Counted from the stretch's first letter, positions 16,570 to 26,369 are shown. The stretch: DNA of 43,882 nt from Pseudomonadota bacterium (GCA_018262505.1 JAGSYV010000048.1:1-43882); one strand, 5' to 3'. Notes: a model not told the origin generated them from the sequence alone. Made by a program: numbers and translations.

Positions 16570-18633
16570 CGCCCACCTCGCTTGCGGTCGGCTTCTGCTC
16601 GCGCAGTGCCTTCAGCATCGCCTGCACGCCGAACACCAGCATGCCGACGACAATGATCATGAACACGGCGGTCAGCGCCGCATCGACCCACTGGTTGAAG
16701 ACGACGCGCTGCATCTCCTCCACGGTCTTGGCCGGTGCCAGGACGGTACCGTCGGCAATCGCCTTGGAGAAGCGATTGGCCTGGGCGATGAAACCCACCG
16801 CCGGGCGACCGTCGAACAGCTTCTGCCAGCCGGCAGTCAGCGTACAGACGGAGAGCCAGGCAAGCGGCACCAATGCGACCCAGGCGTAGGCCTGCCGCTT
16901 CATCTTGAACAGCATCACCGTGGCGAAGGCCAGCGCGATGGCCGCCAGCATCTGATTGGCAATGCCGAACAACGGCCACAGCGTATTGATGCCGCCGAGT
17001 GGATCGACTACGCCTTGGTAGAGGAAGTACCCCCAAGCCGCGACCGCGATTGCCGTGGCGATGAGATTGGCCGGCCAGCTGTGGGTCTGGCGGAAAGAGG
17101 GGACCGCCGTGCCGAGCAGATCCTGGATCATGAAGCGGGCGACGCGCGTACCGGCATCGACCGTCGTCAGGATGAACAACGCCTCGAACAGAATGGCGAA
17201 ATGATACCAGAAGGGCATCAACGCCACGCCGCCGAGCGCACCCGACAGGATGTGCGCCATGCCGACGGCCAGCGTCGGCGCGCCGCCGGCGCGTGACAGG
17301 ATGGTTGCCTCGCCGACATTCTTTGCCATGTCCGTCAGCATGGCAGGCGTAACGGTGAACAGCGGATCCCAGGCGGAGATCACCTGTGCCGCCTGATCGG
17401 CGGTGGTGCCGATCACGCCTGGCGCGGTGTTCATGGCGAAATAAACGCCAGGTTCGATCACCGAAGCGGCAATCAGCGCCATGATGCCGACGAAACTCTC
17501 CATCAACATCGCGCCATAGCCGATGAAGCGGAACTGGCTCTCGTTTTCGATCATCTTGGGCGTGGTGCCCGAGGCGATCAGCGAGTGGAAGCCCGAAATG
17601 GCACCGCAGGCGATGGTGATGAACAGGAACGGGAACAGGTTACCGGAGAACACCGGCCCCGTACCATCGATGAACTTGGTCACCGCCGGCATCTTCATCT
17701 CCGGCATCACGAAGACGATGCCGATGGCCAGCGCCAGGATGGTGCCGATCTTCAGGAAGGTCGACAGATAATCTCACGCGGCGCCAGCAGGAACCACACT
17801 GGTAGAACCGAGGCAACAAAACCGTAGCCGATCAGGATGAGGGCCAGCGCTTCACCTTTGTAGGTGAACAGCGGCGCCAGCGTTTCGCTCTCGGCCACCG
17901 TACGGCCGAAGATGATGGCGAGCAGCAGCAGCACGACGCCGATGGCGCTCATTTCGCCGATACGGCCGGGCCGGAAGAATCGACTGTAAAGCCCCATCAG
18001 GATGGCGATCGGGATGGTGGCGAACACCGTGAAGGTGCCCCACGGACTGCCGGCCAGCGCCTTGACGACGATGAGGGCAAGCACGGCAAGCAGGATGATC
18101 ATGATCATCAGGATGCCGACGGAGGCGACGATGCCCGGCACCGGCCCCAGTTCGGTCTTGATCATGTCACCGAGTGACCGCCCATCACGGCGGGTCGAAG
18201 CGAACAGGATCAGGAGATCCTGAACGGCACCGGCGAAGATGACGCCGGCGATCAGCCACATGGTGCCGGGCAGATAGCCCATTTGCGCGGCGAGCACCGG
18301 ACCAACCAACGGACCAGCGCCGGCAATGGCGGCGAAATGATGCCCGAACAGCACGTATTTGTCGGTCGGAACATAATCGAGACCGTCGTTATGCCGCACC
18401 GCCGGCGTCCGCCGCGCGGGATCCGCACCGAGAACGCGACTGACGATATAGAGAGCATAGAAGCGGTACGCGACGAGATAGGTGGCAACGGCCGCAACGA
18501 CCAGCCACAGCGCATTGATTGTCTCACCGCGGCTAAGCGCGATGACGCCGAGGGCGATAGCGCCGACGGCAGCGATCAGTATCCAGACAAGCCACTCGCC
18601 CGGGGAACGGGGCATCTTGGCGACTGTTGACAT
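16535..18633 (-). pseudogene. cstA: Carbon starvation protein CstA (pyruvate/peptide transporter), frameshifted
   Basis: Inner-membrane transporter of the CstA/BtsT family, known for peptide or pyruvate uptake in carbon limitation. Translation starts at 18633 (MSTVAKMPRSPGEWL, GGGAGGAA upstream). It continues through RRTPAVRHNDGLDYVPTDKY, FGHHFAAIAGAGPLVGPVLA and many membrane segments to LLAPRE, then stops at 17752. The rest, DYLSTFLKIGTILALAIGIV and MPEMKMPAVTKFIDGTGPVF onward to 16535, is intact in another frame. The break is an extra GA dinucleotide (a GAGA on the coding strand, 17772-17775): removing two bases restores CGT GAT TAT CTG. The repaired protein would have 698 residues, a normal length. 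Either a real recent pseudogene or a sequence error. Confidence 0.88.
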
Positions 18634-18994
18634 CTTTTCCTCCCGACGAAGATTCGACCGTGGAAGACGACATGGCAGGCAAGCCAAACCATTGCCCCAG
18701 CATGTTATGCTTGGCACCAAAAGATCGATTTCGTTTTGGATCCCACCAAGTTCGCCGCCTTCCCGTTTGCTCTTCCTCCTCCCCAGGATTCCGAACTGAA
18801 CGAACAATGGCGGCGCCCACTCCCGAGGCAGCCTTCCGCTTCACTGTAACGATGCGAACACGACTGGATTATTGTATCCCGCCCGCCGCGACAAGATGAA
18901 GAAGCAGTTAACTTCCGAGGTTTCCCTTAGCAAATAGGATGATGAATTCATCCTTTCTGCCAGTTTCAACCAGCGAAACCGATGCCTAACCGTC
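18634..18994. promoter_or_regulatory. 361-bp gap upstream of cstA
   Basis: No credible gene lies here. It should hold the cstA promoter and the end of the kinase transcript. An imperfect palindrome CCAGCAT-GTT-ATGCTTGG at 18697-18714 is a candidate operator. The stretch 18860-18975 is AT-richer than its surroundings. Confidence 0.4.
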
Positions 18995-20473
18995 TCAATG
19001 AGCAGCGGATGTTGTCTCAACGATCAACCGGAAGCGGTCACGAACGCCAGTCGGGACGATGGCTGCCGGCGCGATTTCTGTCACGCCGAACGACCGGCGC
19101 ACGATGTCTCTCGCCTCATCCAGCGAGCCGATCACACCGAGCCCCATCATCTGCAGCGCGGCGTTGCCGAGTGCCGAGGTTTCGACCGGCCCGGCGCTGA
19201 CCGGGATGCCGCAGGCGTCGGCCGTCAGTTGGTTGAGAAGGCCGTTCTGCGATCCACCGCCGATGATGCGGACGTGGGTGAGGGCTCGCCCCGTCAGCGC
19301 TTCCAGTTCGCCCTTCACCCGAGCGTAATCGAGCGCAAGACTGTCGAACACTGTCCGTGCGACCGCGCCGAGCCCGTCCGGTACCGGTTCGCCGTGCTCG
19401 GCGGCGAGCGCTCGAATTGTGCCTGTCATAGAGGTGGGGTTGAGGAAACGCGGATCGTCAGGGTTGATCAGGCTTGTCCAGGCCGGCGCGGCGGCGGCAG
19501 CCGCAACAAGATCGCCGAACGCCGGCTCGCCGAACTCCTTGCGCACCCGCTGGATCAGCCAGAGGCCCATGAGGTTCTTCAACACGCGGTAGCGACCACA
19601 AACCCCGCCCTCATTGCCGATGTTGAAGCCGCGCGCGAGGTCGCCAACGTAGGGAACCGGGCTCTCGAGCCCCATCAGCGACCAAGTGCCCGACGACAGG
19701 AAGGCTTCATCTGGTCCGCCGAGCGGCGCCACTGCGACAGCCGACGCGGTGTCGTGCCCCCCCGGCGCGATAACCAGAACCGGCCGTCGTCCGTCGCGGC
19801 CAGTCATCGGCCCGAGCACCGTCCCCGGCTCGACCGGCTTCTTCAGGAGACCCGGCCGGACGCCGGCCAAAGCCAGCAGATCGGGATCCCAGTCGCGCGT
19901 CGCAAGCGACAGAAGCTGCGAGGTGGTGGAGATCGAGTATTCGTTGGCGATCACGCCGGACAGGCGGAAATGCAAATAGTCGGGCGTGAACAAAAGATGC
20001 CGCGCGGCGGCCAGCCAGTCGGGATGCTCCTTCGCCGTGGCACGCAACTGGTAGAGCGTATTGTAGGGTTGGAAATGGATGCCGGTGCGCCGGTAAATCT
20101 CGGCCGCCGGCATGATTGCCGTCACCTCGTCGATTAGCCCGGCAGTGCGGTCATCGCGATAGGCGACGGACAGACCGACCTGATGCAAATTTTCATCGAG
20201 CAAGACATAATCGACACCCCAAGTATCGCAGCCGACGCTATCGATCGGTGCCATGGCCTCGGCTTTGTCGATGCCAAGACGGATTTCCCTGACGATCGCT
20301 TCGCTGTCCCAGCAGTCGTGACCGGTGGCCGGATCGACCCCGAGCGGCGTCTCGAAGCGGTGCGCTTCAGTAAGCTCGATGCGTTCTCCATCGAATGTCG
20401 CCAGCATGACGCGGCCGCTACCGGCACCGACGTCGACCGCGGCGACGTGCGTCCGCTTCCCCTTCAGCGACAT
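18995..20473 (-). CDS. rhaB: Rhamnulokinase-type FGGY sugar kinase
   Basis: Cytosolic ATP-dependent kinase of 492 residues phosphorylating a ketose at C1. It tracks E. coli RhaB along its length: AAVDVGAGSGRVML, CDTWGVDYVLLDE, VAYRDDRT, FQPYNTLYQLRA, GGHDTASAVA (with the catalytic Asp), FLSSGTWSLMGLE, NEGGVCGRYRVLKNLMGLWL and IGGGSQNGLLNQLTADACGI. The start at 20473 follows AGAGGAGGG. No rhamnose isomerase or aldolase is near. Since the fucose operon 14 kb away lacks a kinase, this enzyme may phosphorylate L-fuculose, a reaction RhaB-like kinases can catalyse. It lies downstream of the GntR gene in the same direction. Confidence 0.92.
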   Translation of the reverse strand: MSLKGKRTHVAAVDVGAGSGRVMLATFDGERIELTEAHRFETPLGVDPATGHDCWDSEAIVREIRLGIDKAEAMAPIDSVGCDTWGVDYVLLDENLHQVGLSVAYRDDRTAGLIDEVTAIMPAAEIYRRTGIHFQPYNTLYQLRATAKEHPDWLAAARHLLFTPDYLHFRLSGVIANEYSISTTSQLLSLATRDWDPDLLALAGVRPGLLKKPVEPGTVLGPMTGRDGRRPVLVIAPGGHDTASAVAVAPLGGPDEAFLSSGTWSLMGLESPVPYVGDLARGFNIGNEGGVCGRYRVLKNLMGLWLIQRVRKEFGEPAFGDLVAAAAAAPAWTSLINPDDPRFLNPTSMTGTIRALAAEHGEPVPDGLGAVARTVFDSLALDYARVKGELEALTGRALTHVRIIGGGSQNGLLNQLTADACGIPVSAGPVETSALGNAALQMMGLGVIGSLDEARDIVRRSFGVTEIAPAAIVPTGVRDRFRLIVETTSAAH

Positions 20474-20615
20474 GACCGCCCTCCTCTGCTCCATGGCAAG
20501 CCTAGTTTCGCAAAGCCCCCATCGTCAACGAAGGTGATCGATTTTAAGCAGAAAGTATCAATATTTCGCAGAATGCATCACCGAAACAGCACGACAGCGC
20601 GGCCTGCCCGCAGAG

Positions 20616-21296
20616 TCAGGCGAAGAGGAAGCCGAACTGCTCGCGTACCCTCGGCAGTGCCTTGAGAATCCCGTCGAGATGAACCTTCAAGGCCACCTCT
20701 GCCCGGTCCGCATCATGGTCATCGATGGCATCGACAATGCGTCGATGCTCATCGACCACCTTCGGCAGAGTTTCCGGGAGCGGCAGCGTCAGGTGGCAGA
20801 CCCGATCCATATGCGCCTTGATGGTCTCAAGTGTTGCCCAGGCCGCCGGAAAGCCCGCGCCTTCGGCGAGCGCCGCGTGAAAGGCCTCGTCCTCCCGCTG
20901 GAACTGGTAATGCGACTGCTGGGCCGCAAGATCGGCCTGCCGGGCAAGAATGTCGTCGATCCGTTGACGTACCTCCGGATCGAACGAAATAGCGGCCCGA
21001 CGCACCACCGCCACCTCGACGGACTCACGAACGAAGCGGGCTTGCCGCATCAAATCGAGCGAGATCTTGACCACGAAGGTGCCACGCCGGGGTTGGATCC
21101 CCACCAGACCGGCCTTGCCCAGATTGATCAGCGCTTCACGCACCGGCTGCCGCGACACGCCATAACGATCGGCTAGTTCCTTTTCCGACAGCGAGGCTCC
21201 GGGCTGGATCTCAAGCGTTATGATGGCCTTGCGCAACTCGCGCTCGACACGTCTCGCCGCCGAATCCTCGGAACCGTCCGGGAGAACGACCGTCAT
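20616..21296 (-). CDS. GntR-family regulator, FadR/FCD subfamily
   Basis: A 226-residue repressor. The winged HTH (residues about 12-75) reads LSEKELADRYGVSRQPVREA then GLVGIQPRRGTFV. The C-terminal FCD domain carries the metal-binding pattern Asp/Glu...His (REDEAFHAAL), His (VDEHRRIVDAI) and His (VALKVHLDGIL). The start at 21296 is preferred to an in-frame start 26 codons earlier whose extra residues are cysteine- and arginine-rich and unlike the family. It is divergent from the hydratase/TRAP operon, the usual arrangement for a repressor of an organic-acid uptake operon. Confidence 0.93.
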   Translation of the reverse strand: MTVVLPDGSEDSAARRVERELRKAIITLEIQPGASLSEKELADRYGVSRQPVREALINLGKAGLVGIQPRRGTFVVKISLDLMRQARFVRESVEVAVVRRAAISFDPEVRQRIDDILARQADLAAQQSHYQFQREDEAFHAALAEGAGFPAAWATLETIKAHMDRVCHLTLPLPETLPKVVDEHRRIVDAIDDHDADRAEVALKVHLDGILKALPRVREQFGFLFA

Positions 21297-21366
21297 TTGC
21301 TGACACCCGCCTTTGCAGCGGCAGACAAAAAGTCTGCATGCCGCTTTTCTCACTCGACAGCTGCCA

Positions 21367-21384
21367 TACCACATCAGTATGGTA
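21367..21384. promoter_or_regulatory. Putative GntR operator between the regulator and the hydratase/TRAP operon
   Basis: Inverted repeat TACCA-N8-TGGTA in the 185-bp divergent gap. The TGGTA-type half-site and spacing suit FCD-type GntR regulators. One operator here could control both directions. Assigned by position and shape only. Confidence 0.45.
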
Positions 21385-21481
21385 GTTGAAACGCCATCCT
21401 TCGTTAGGCGCCAGGTGGGAGACTAGATGCCTGGGTCCGACGAAATGCTGGTGTGCCGATAGCCAAGGGGGAGTGGCAGGC

Positions 21482-22297
21482 GTGCATTTGCCCGAAGACG
21501 ATGTCGACTACATCGCCTCGCGTTTCGTCGAGGCGCGCCGCGCTGCCATCGCGCTCGACGCCTTTCCCCGCGCCCTGCCCGACACGCTGGCCGACGCCTA
21601 TCGCGTACAAGAGCGGGCCATCGTCCTCAGCGGTCGCGCCATCGCCGGCTGGAAAGTGGCCGGCATCCGTCCCGATCTGCGCGAACATCTCGGCGCCAAT
21701 CGCCTCGCCGGCCCCATCATGGCCGGCAACGTTCACTATCTGCCAGCCGGCGGCACGGCGCGGGCACAGGTCTTCACGGGGGGCTTTGCGGCGCTGGAGG
21801 CCGAATTCGTCGCGGTCTTCGGTCGCGATCTCCTGCCCGTCGATGGCACCTTTACCGTTGAAACCATCGTCGGTGCGCTATCCGGCCTGCACGCGGGCTC
21901 GGAAATCGCCTCCAGCCCGCTGGCAACGCTGAATGATCTCGGGCCAACCGCCGTGGTTTCCGATCACGGCAACAATGCCGGCGCCATCGTCGGGCCGAAG
22001 ATCGACGGCTGGCATGGCGCCGACCTGTCGTCACTCACCTCGCGCATGCTGATCAACGGTAACGTTGCCGGCGAAGGCTCGGCGGCCAATGTCATGGGGG
22101 GGCCGCTCGCCGCTCTGCAATTCCTGGCCGAGCACCTGCTGGCCCGCGGCCGACATCTGCGAACCGGCGATGTCGTGCTGACGGGCATGACCACCGGCAT
22201 CCATCAGGTCGTTTCTGGCGATCGGGGCCGCATTGAGTTTTCCGGCGCCGCTGCCTGCGACATCGAGGTTGTCGCCGCGACGCCGGTCGGTCTTTGA
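21482..22297 (+). CDS. 2-keto-4-pentenoate hydratase-family protein (FAH superfamily)
   Basis: A soluble 271-residue enzyme of the MhpD/HpcG branch of the fumarylacetoacetase fold, which hydrates or decarboxylates 2-oxo acids with a divalent metal. Motifs are GWKVAGIRPDLREHLGA, the metal-binding EAEFVAVFGRDL and the C-terminal TGDVVLTGMTTGIHQV. GTG at 21482 is chosen because AAGGGGGAG (21465-21473) is about 8 bases away. A GTG at 21473 overlaps that site, and the longer open frame adds unrelated residues. It heads the TRAP operon, so the transported substrate may become a 2-oxo acid. Substrate unknown. Confidence 0.82.
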   Translation: MHLPEDDVDYIASRFVEARRAAIALDAFPRALPDTLADAYRVQERAIVLSGRAIAGWKVAGIRPDLREHLGANRLAGPIMAGNVHYLPAGGTARAQVFTGGFAALEAEFVAVFGRDLLPVDGTFTVETIVGALSGLHAGSEIASSPLATLNDLGPTAVVSDHGNNAGAIVGPKIDGWHGADLSSLTSRMLINGNVAGEGSAANVMGGPLAALQFLAEHLLARGRHLRTGDVVLTGMTTGIHQVVSGDRGRIEFSGAAACDIEVVAATPVGL

Positions 22298-22328
22298 TCG
22301 GCTACCTGCTCTGAGGAAACGGGGCTGC

Positions 22329-22352
22329 CGCCATGGTTGAGGAGCCATGGCG
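22329..22352 (+). other. Hairpin between the hydratase and TRAP genes
   Basis: A perfect 8-bp inverted repeat (CGCCATGG and CCATGGCG) with an 8-nt spacer lies 32 bp after the hydratase stop. No U-tract follows. It may separate expression of the hydratase from the TRAP genes or stabilise the mRNA. Confidence 0.45.
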
Positions 22353-22428
22353 AAGATCCGAAGGGCTGGGCCCGCCAGCTGCGAACGCGGGCGAGGCGGC
22401 TGACCATAGCCGCTAACGGGAGGAAGAC

Positions 22429-23403
22429 ATGAAACGGGAATTGACCTACGTTCTCGGCGTCATTGGAGCCTTCGGGTTCGCTGGCACCGCCATGGCTGAC
22501 ACGGTCACGCTCAAGGCCGCCGACATTCACCCGGATGGTTATCCCACCGTCGAGGCGGTGATCTACATGGGCAAGCTGGTCGAGGAGAGGACCGGCGGAC
22601 GCATCAAGATCCAGGAGTTCAACAACGGCGTGCTCGGCTCGGAGAAGGACACCATCGAGCAAACGCAATTCGGCGTCATCGACTTCAACCGCGTTTCTAC
22701 GGCCCAGTTCAACAATGTGGTGCCCGAGACATCGGTGCTCGGCCTGCCCTTCGTGTTCAAATCGGTCGATCACATGCATCATGTCGTCGATGGCCCGATC
22801 GGCGAAGAGATTTTAAAGGCGTTCGAAGCCAAAGGCTTGATCGCTCTTTGCTATTACGACTCCGGCGCCCGCTCGATCTACACCAAGAAGCCCATCAACT
22901 CGATCGCCGATCTCAAGGGCCTGAAACTGCGCGTGCAGCAGTCCGACATGTGGGTCGCCACCGCCCAGGCCATGGGCACCAACCCGACGCCGATGCCGTT
23001 CGGCGAGGTCTACTCGGGCCTGCAGACCGGTGTCATCGACGGCGCCGAGAATAACTGGCCTTCCTACGAATCCACGCGCCACTTCGAAGTCGCCAAGTAC
23101 TACACATTGACCGAGCACTCGCTGCAACCGGAAGTGCTGGTCATGGCCAAGTCCAGCTACGACAAGCTGACGCCCGAGGATCAGGCCGTCATCCGTCAGG
23201 CTGCCAAGGATAGCGTTCCCAAGATGCGCGAGCTGTGGGCGGCTCGCGAGAAGAGTTCGGAGGCCAAGGTACGGGAAGGCGGCGCGATCGTCGGCCAGAT
23301 CGACAAGGCGCCGTTCATCGAGGCGATGAAGCCCGTCTACGACAAGTTCATCACCGATCCGAAACTCAAGGATCTGGTAGCCCGCATCCAGGCGACCGAA
23401 TAA
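22429..23403 (+). CDS. TRAP transporter substrate-binding protein (DctP family)
   Basis: Periplasmic binding protein of 324 residues for a carboxylate substrate. The signal peptide ends at GTAMADT (about residue 23). The conserved core [14 protein letters not shown] holds the arginine that pairs with the substrate carboxylate, and [19 protein letters not shown] is the DctP signature that includes the conserved Asn. GGAGGAAGAC precedes the ATG. It belongs to a DctP-DctQ-DctM set. A sugar acid or other C4-C6 carboxylate fits the hydratase neighbour. Confidence 0.95.
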   Translation: MKRELTYVLGVIGAFGFAGTAMADTVTLKAADIHPDGYPTVEAVIYMGKLVEERTGGRIKIQEFNNGVLGSEKDTIEQTQFGVIDFNRVSTAQFNNVVPETSVLGLPFVFKSVDHMHHVVDGPIGEEILKAFEAKGLIALCYYDSGARSIYTKKPINSIADLKGLKLRVQQSDMWVATAQAMGTNPTPMPFGEVYSGLQTGVIDGAENNWPSYESTRHFEVAKYYTLTEHSLQPEVLVMAKSSYDKLTPEDQAVIRQAAKDSVPKMRELWAAREKSSEAKVREGGAIVGQIDKAPFIEAMKPVYDKFITDPKLKDLVARIQATE

Positions 23404-23445
23404 CTCGGTACTGCGGGCCGGCACGTCCGGCTCGACACCCAGTCG

Positions 23446-23467
23446 CCGCCCGGTCATCGCCGGGCGG
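23446..23467 (+). other. GC hairpin between dctP- and dctQ-like genes
   Basis: A perfect 8-bp stem CCGCCCGG/CCGGGCGG with the loop TCATCG lies in the 95-bp gap. There is no U-run. Such hairpins after a binding-protein gene commonly raise its mRNA level relative to the membrane subunits. Confidence 0.55.
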
Positions 23468-23498
23468 TGCCCCGGTTCGTCAGGATCTCGGTGGTGCC

Positions 23499-24035
23499 AT
23501 GAAAGCTCGGTATATTTTCCTTTCCCGCTTGGTCGACAGGCTGGCCGGACTGGCTCTGGCGGCGGCCGGGACCGCCCTTGTGCTGATGACGGCGATCGTC
23601 GGCGCCCAGGTATTCAGTCGCTACGTCCTCAATTTCTCGCTGACCTTCGCCGAGCCCATGGCCATCCAGTTGATGGGTTGGTTCATCTTCCTGGGCGCAG
23701 CGGTCGGTGTTCGAGAGAACTTCCACCTCGGCCTCGATCTGTTGCGCTACGTGGCGCCGCCGTCGGTCAATCGCCTGCTCGACACCATTTCACTGTCGCT
23801 CATCGCCGTCTTCGGCCTGTTCATCTCCTGGTACGGATTTCAGCTCGCAGCCCGGACATGGGACACGCTGATCCCCGGCCTCGGCATCACCGGTGCCACC
23901 GATTTCCTGCCGCTGACCTGTTCGGGGCTGCTGTTCACGCTGTTTGCCATCGAGCGGATCGCCAACATGCACTACGGGTCCGGCGCACCCGTGGCCGACG
24001 TTTTGGAAGCCTCGCTGCCGAAGGATGCTGCCTGA
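23499..24035 (+). CDS. TRAP transporter small membrane subunit (DctQ family)
   Basis: A 178-residue inner-membrane protein with four predicted transmembrane segments (about residues 15-40, 55-70, 95-115 and 135-155). The conserved DctQ features RYVLNFSLTFAEP, then GVRENFHLGLDLL, are present. The ATG at 23499 has only a weak ribosome site. It ends in a TGATG overlap with the large subunit gene, so the two are coupled. Works with the DctM-like channel in Na-driven uptake. Confidence 0.9.
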   Translation: MKARYIFLSRLVDRLAGLALAAAGTALVLMTAIVGAQVFSRYVLNFSLTFAEPMAIQLMGWFIFLGAAVGVRENFHLGLDLLRYVAPPSVNRLLDTISLSLIAVFGLFISWYGFQLAARTWDTLIPGLGITGATDFLPLTCSGLLFTLFAIERIANMHYGSGAPVADVLEASLPKDAA

Positions 24036-25315
24036 TGGAACTCTGGATCCTGTTCGGCTCCTTTGTGGGCCTCCTGGTGCTTGGTACACCGATCGCCTTC
24101 TGCCTGGCGATCTCGTCGCTGTTCACCATTCTCTACATGGGCATGCCGCCCGTCATCGTCGTGCAGCGACTCAATTCCGGCATCAGCGCCTTCGCGCTCT
24201 TGGCCATCCCCTTCTTCATCTACGCCGGCGACGTCATGGTGCGCGGTGGTATCGCCGAGAAGCTGGTGCGACTGGCGGCTTCGATGGTCGGGCATATGCG
24301 CGGCGGGCTCGGACAGGTCAACATCGTCGCCTCGACCATGTTCGGCGGCGTTTCCGGCTCGGCTGTCGCCGATGCGTCGGCGGTCGGCGGCCTGATGATT
24401 CCGCAAATGAGGAAGCGCGGCTATGACGTCGACTACGCGGTAAACATCACCTCGGTCGGCGCCATCATCGCGCTGCTGATCCCGCCGTCACACAACATGA
24501 TCATCTATTCGATCTCGGCCGGCGGCACCATTTCGATCGCCGACCTGTTCACCGCCGGCGTCATTCCCGGCTTGATGCTGGCTGCGGCGTTGATGATCGC
24601 TGCCTATTGGGTGGCCCGGCGGCGCGGCTATCCGGCGGAAACTTTCCCCGGCTGGCGCAACATCGGCCCGATCGTCTTGAACGCCATTCCCGGCATCCTG
24701 CTGATCGCCATCATCTTCGGCGGCGTCCGCTCGGGCATTTTCACGGCGACGGAGAGTTCCTGCATCGCGCTGATCTACGCCCTGCTCGTCACCCTGCTGG
24801 TCTATCACTCGATGAGTTGGGAAGATTTTCGCGAGGCAACACTGGGCGCCGTGCGCACAACCGCCATGGTGTTGATGGTGATCGGCTCGGCCGCTTCGTT
24901 TGCCTGGCTGCTGGCGCTATTGCAGGTGCCGACAGCAATGGTCGCGGCGATGCATGCGGTGTCCGACAACCCGATCGTCATCTTCCTGCTGCTCAATTTG
25001 ATCCTGCTGGTGCTCGGCTGCTTCATGGACATGGCGCCGCTGATCATCATCACCACGCCGATCTTCCTGCCGGTGGTCACCGCCTTCGGCATGGATCCGG
25101 TTCAGTTCGGCGCCATCCTGATCCTCAACCTCGGCATCGGTCTATGCACGCCGCCGGTCGGCTCGGTGTTGTTCGTCACCTGCGCCATCGCCAAGATCCC
25201 GATCCTGCAGGCCGTCCGCACCATCTGGCCGTTCTATTTCGCCGCCTTCGTGGTGCTGATGATCGTCACCTACGTGCCCGCCACTTCCCTGTGGCTGCCA
25301 CACCTGTTCCACTGA
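24035..25315 (+). CDS. TRAP transporter large membrane subunit (DctM family)
   Basis: A 426-residue inner-membrane transporter with about 12 hydrophobic segments. DctM hallmarks include FYAGDVMVRGGIAEKLV (an FAGxxM-like segment), FGGVSGSAVADASAVGGLMI and IPPSHNMIIYS, and near the end NLGIGLCTPPVGSVLFVTC. The start MELWILFGSFVGLLVLG overlaps the previous stop. A strong terminator follows, so this ends the operon. Confidence 0.95.
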   Translation: MELWILFGSFVGLLVLGTPIAFCLAISSLFTILYMGMPPVIVVQRLNSGISAFALLAIPFFIYAGDVMVRGGIAEKLVRLAASMVGHMRGGLGQVNIVASTMFGGVSGSAVADASAVGGLMIPQMRKRGYDVDYAVNITSVGAIIALLIPPSHNMIIYSISAGGTISIADLFTAGVIPGLMLAAALMIAAYWVARRRGYPAETFPGWRNIGPIVLNAIPGILLIAIIFGGVRSGIFTATESSCIALIYALLVTLLVYHSMSWEDFREATLGAVRTTAMVLMVIGSAASFAWLLALLQVPTAMVAAMHAVSDNPIVIFLLLNLILLVLGCFMDMAPLIIITTPIFLPVVTAFGMDPVQFGAILILNLGIGLCTPPVGSVLFVTCAIAKIPILQAVRTIWPFYFAAFVVLMIVTYVPATSLWLPHLFH

Positions 25316-25330
25316 ACGCAGGCACAAATC

Positions 25331-25366
25331 AAAAAGGGCGGTCCGTCAATTCGGGCCGCCCTTTTG
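25331..25366. terminator. Bidirectional terminator between the TRAP operon and cysE
   Basis: An inverted repeat AAAAGGGCGG and CCGCCCTTTT (25332-25341 and 25356-25365) has an A-run and a T-run flanking it, so it works from both strands. It lies 16 bp past the DctM stop and 23 bp past the cysE stop. Confidence 0.9.
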
Positions 25367-25388
25367 AATTTTGCAGTGACTGAAAAAC

Positions 25389-26252
25389 TCAGATTACCCA
25401 GGTGAAGGCCGAGTAATCGCGCTCGGTCAGCATCTGGTCCATGTTGCGAGCCGGATTGTCAGGCGCATCGCCGAGGATGATGCGCGCCGGTGTGCCGACC
25501 GCCGTCGAGTGGGCGGGCACCGTCGTCGTCACCAGCGAGCCGGCGGCGATCTTGGAATAAGCGCCGATCTCGACCGGCCCAAAGATTTGCGCGCCGGCAC
25601 CGATCATCACGCCGGTGCGGATGGTCGGGTGGCGCTTGCCGGTATGGGTGCCGGTGCCGCCGAGCGTCACGTCCTGCAAGATCGACACTTCGTCCTCGAT
25701 CTCGGCCGTCTCGCCGATCACCACGCCGGTGGCGTGATCAATGAAGATACCCTGCCCGATGATCGCGCCGGGGTGGATATCGGTCTGGAACACCGACGAA
25801 GAGCGGCTTTGTAGGACGAGCGCCATGTCGCGCCGGCCGGCTTTCCACAGGTGATGGGCGATGCGATGCGTCTCGATGGACGAGAAACCCTTGAAGAACA
25901 GGAAAGGCTCGATCAGTCGACCCGACGCCGGATCACGCTCGACCACCGCCTTGAGATCGGCGTGCACGGCGTCGAGAATGGTCGGTTCGGCATCGATCAC
26001 CGTCAACACCGTTCGGGCAATCATTTCAGAGGGCAGCTCATCACCGGCGAGGCGCTGGCCAAGACGACTGGCAAGCGCCGTCGCCAGATCGGGTTGTTCG
26101 AGAATGGTGGAAATGAGAAGTGAGGTGAGCGCCGGCTCGCGAGCCATGGCGGCATCCGCCTCGCTTTTGAGGCGATGCCAGTAGAGATCGATGGCCGCCG
26201 AACGACCCTTTGCAACCTCGCCTGCCCGCAGTCTCGGCGCCCTGTCCATCAT
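25389..26252 (-). CDS. cysE: Serine O-acetyltransferase
   Basis: Transfers acetyl from acetyl-CoA to L-serine, the first step of cysteine synthesis, in the cytosol. The 287-residue product has the N-terminal helical domain (EADAAMAREPALTSLLISTI) and the left-handed beta-helix of hexapeptide repeats with DIHPGAIIGQG, FIDHATGVVIGETAEI, LGGTGTHTGKRHP and AAGSLVTTTVPAHSTAVG. The catalytic His is in IDHATG and the Asp is in TDIHPG. Tandem ATGs at 26252 and 26249; either may be used. The C-terminus ending in isoleucine (FTWVI) fits the tail that docks into cysteine synthase CysK. Confidence 0.95.
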   Translation of the reverse strand: MMDRAPRLRAGEVAKGRSAAIDLYWHRLKSEADAAMAREPALTSLLISTILEQPDLATALASRLGQRLAGDELPSEMIARTVLTVIDAEPTILDAVHADLKAVVERDPASGRLIEPFLFFKGFSSIETHRIAHHLWKAGRRDMALVLQSRSSSVFQTDIHPGAIIGQGIFIDHATGVVIGETAEIEDEVSILQDVTLGGTGTHTGKRHPTIRTGVMIGAGAQIFGPVEIGAYSKIAAGSLVTTTVPAHSTAVGTPARIILGDAPDNPARNMDQMLTERDYSAFTWVI

Positions 26253-26369
26253 CGTCACTCGTATAACTTGATCGGCCGGCGGAATTTTATACGAAAGGGG
26301 CAGCTTCGCCAAAGCACAGGCTTGTGACCTGACGAGAGGCAGTGGAAGTTTGTTCCACGATTTCCAATT

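Noticed and set aside
17752-17790. Programmed ribosomal frameshift in cstA
   Set aside because: There is no slippery heptamer or following structure typical of such sites, CstA proteins are normally one frame, and the change is explained by a simple duplicated dinucleotide.
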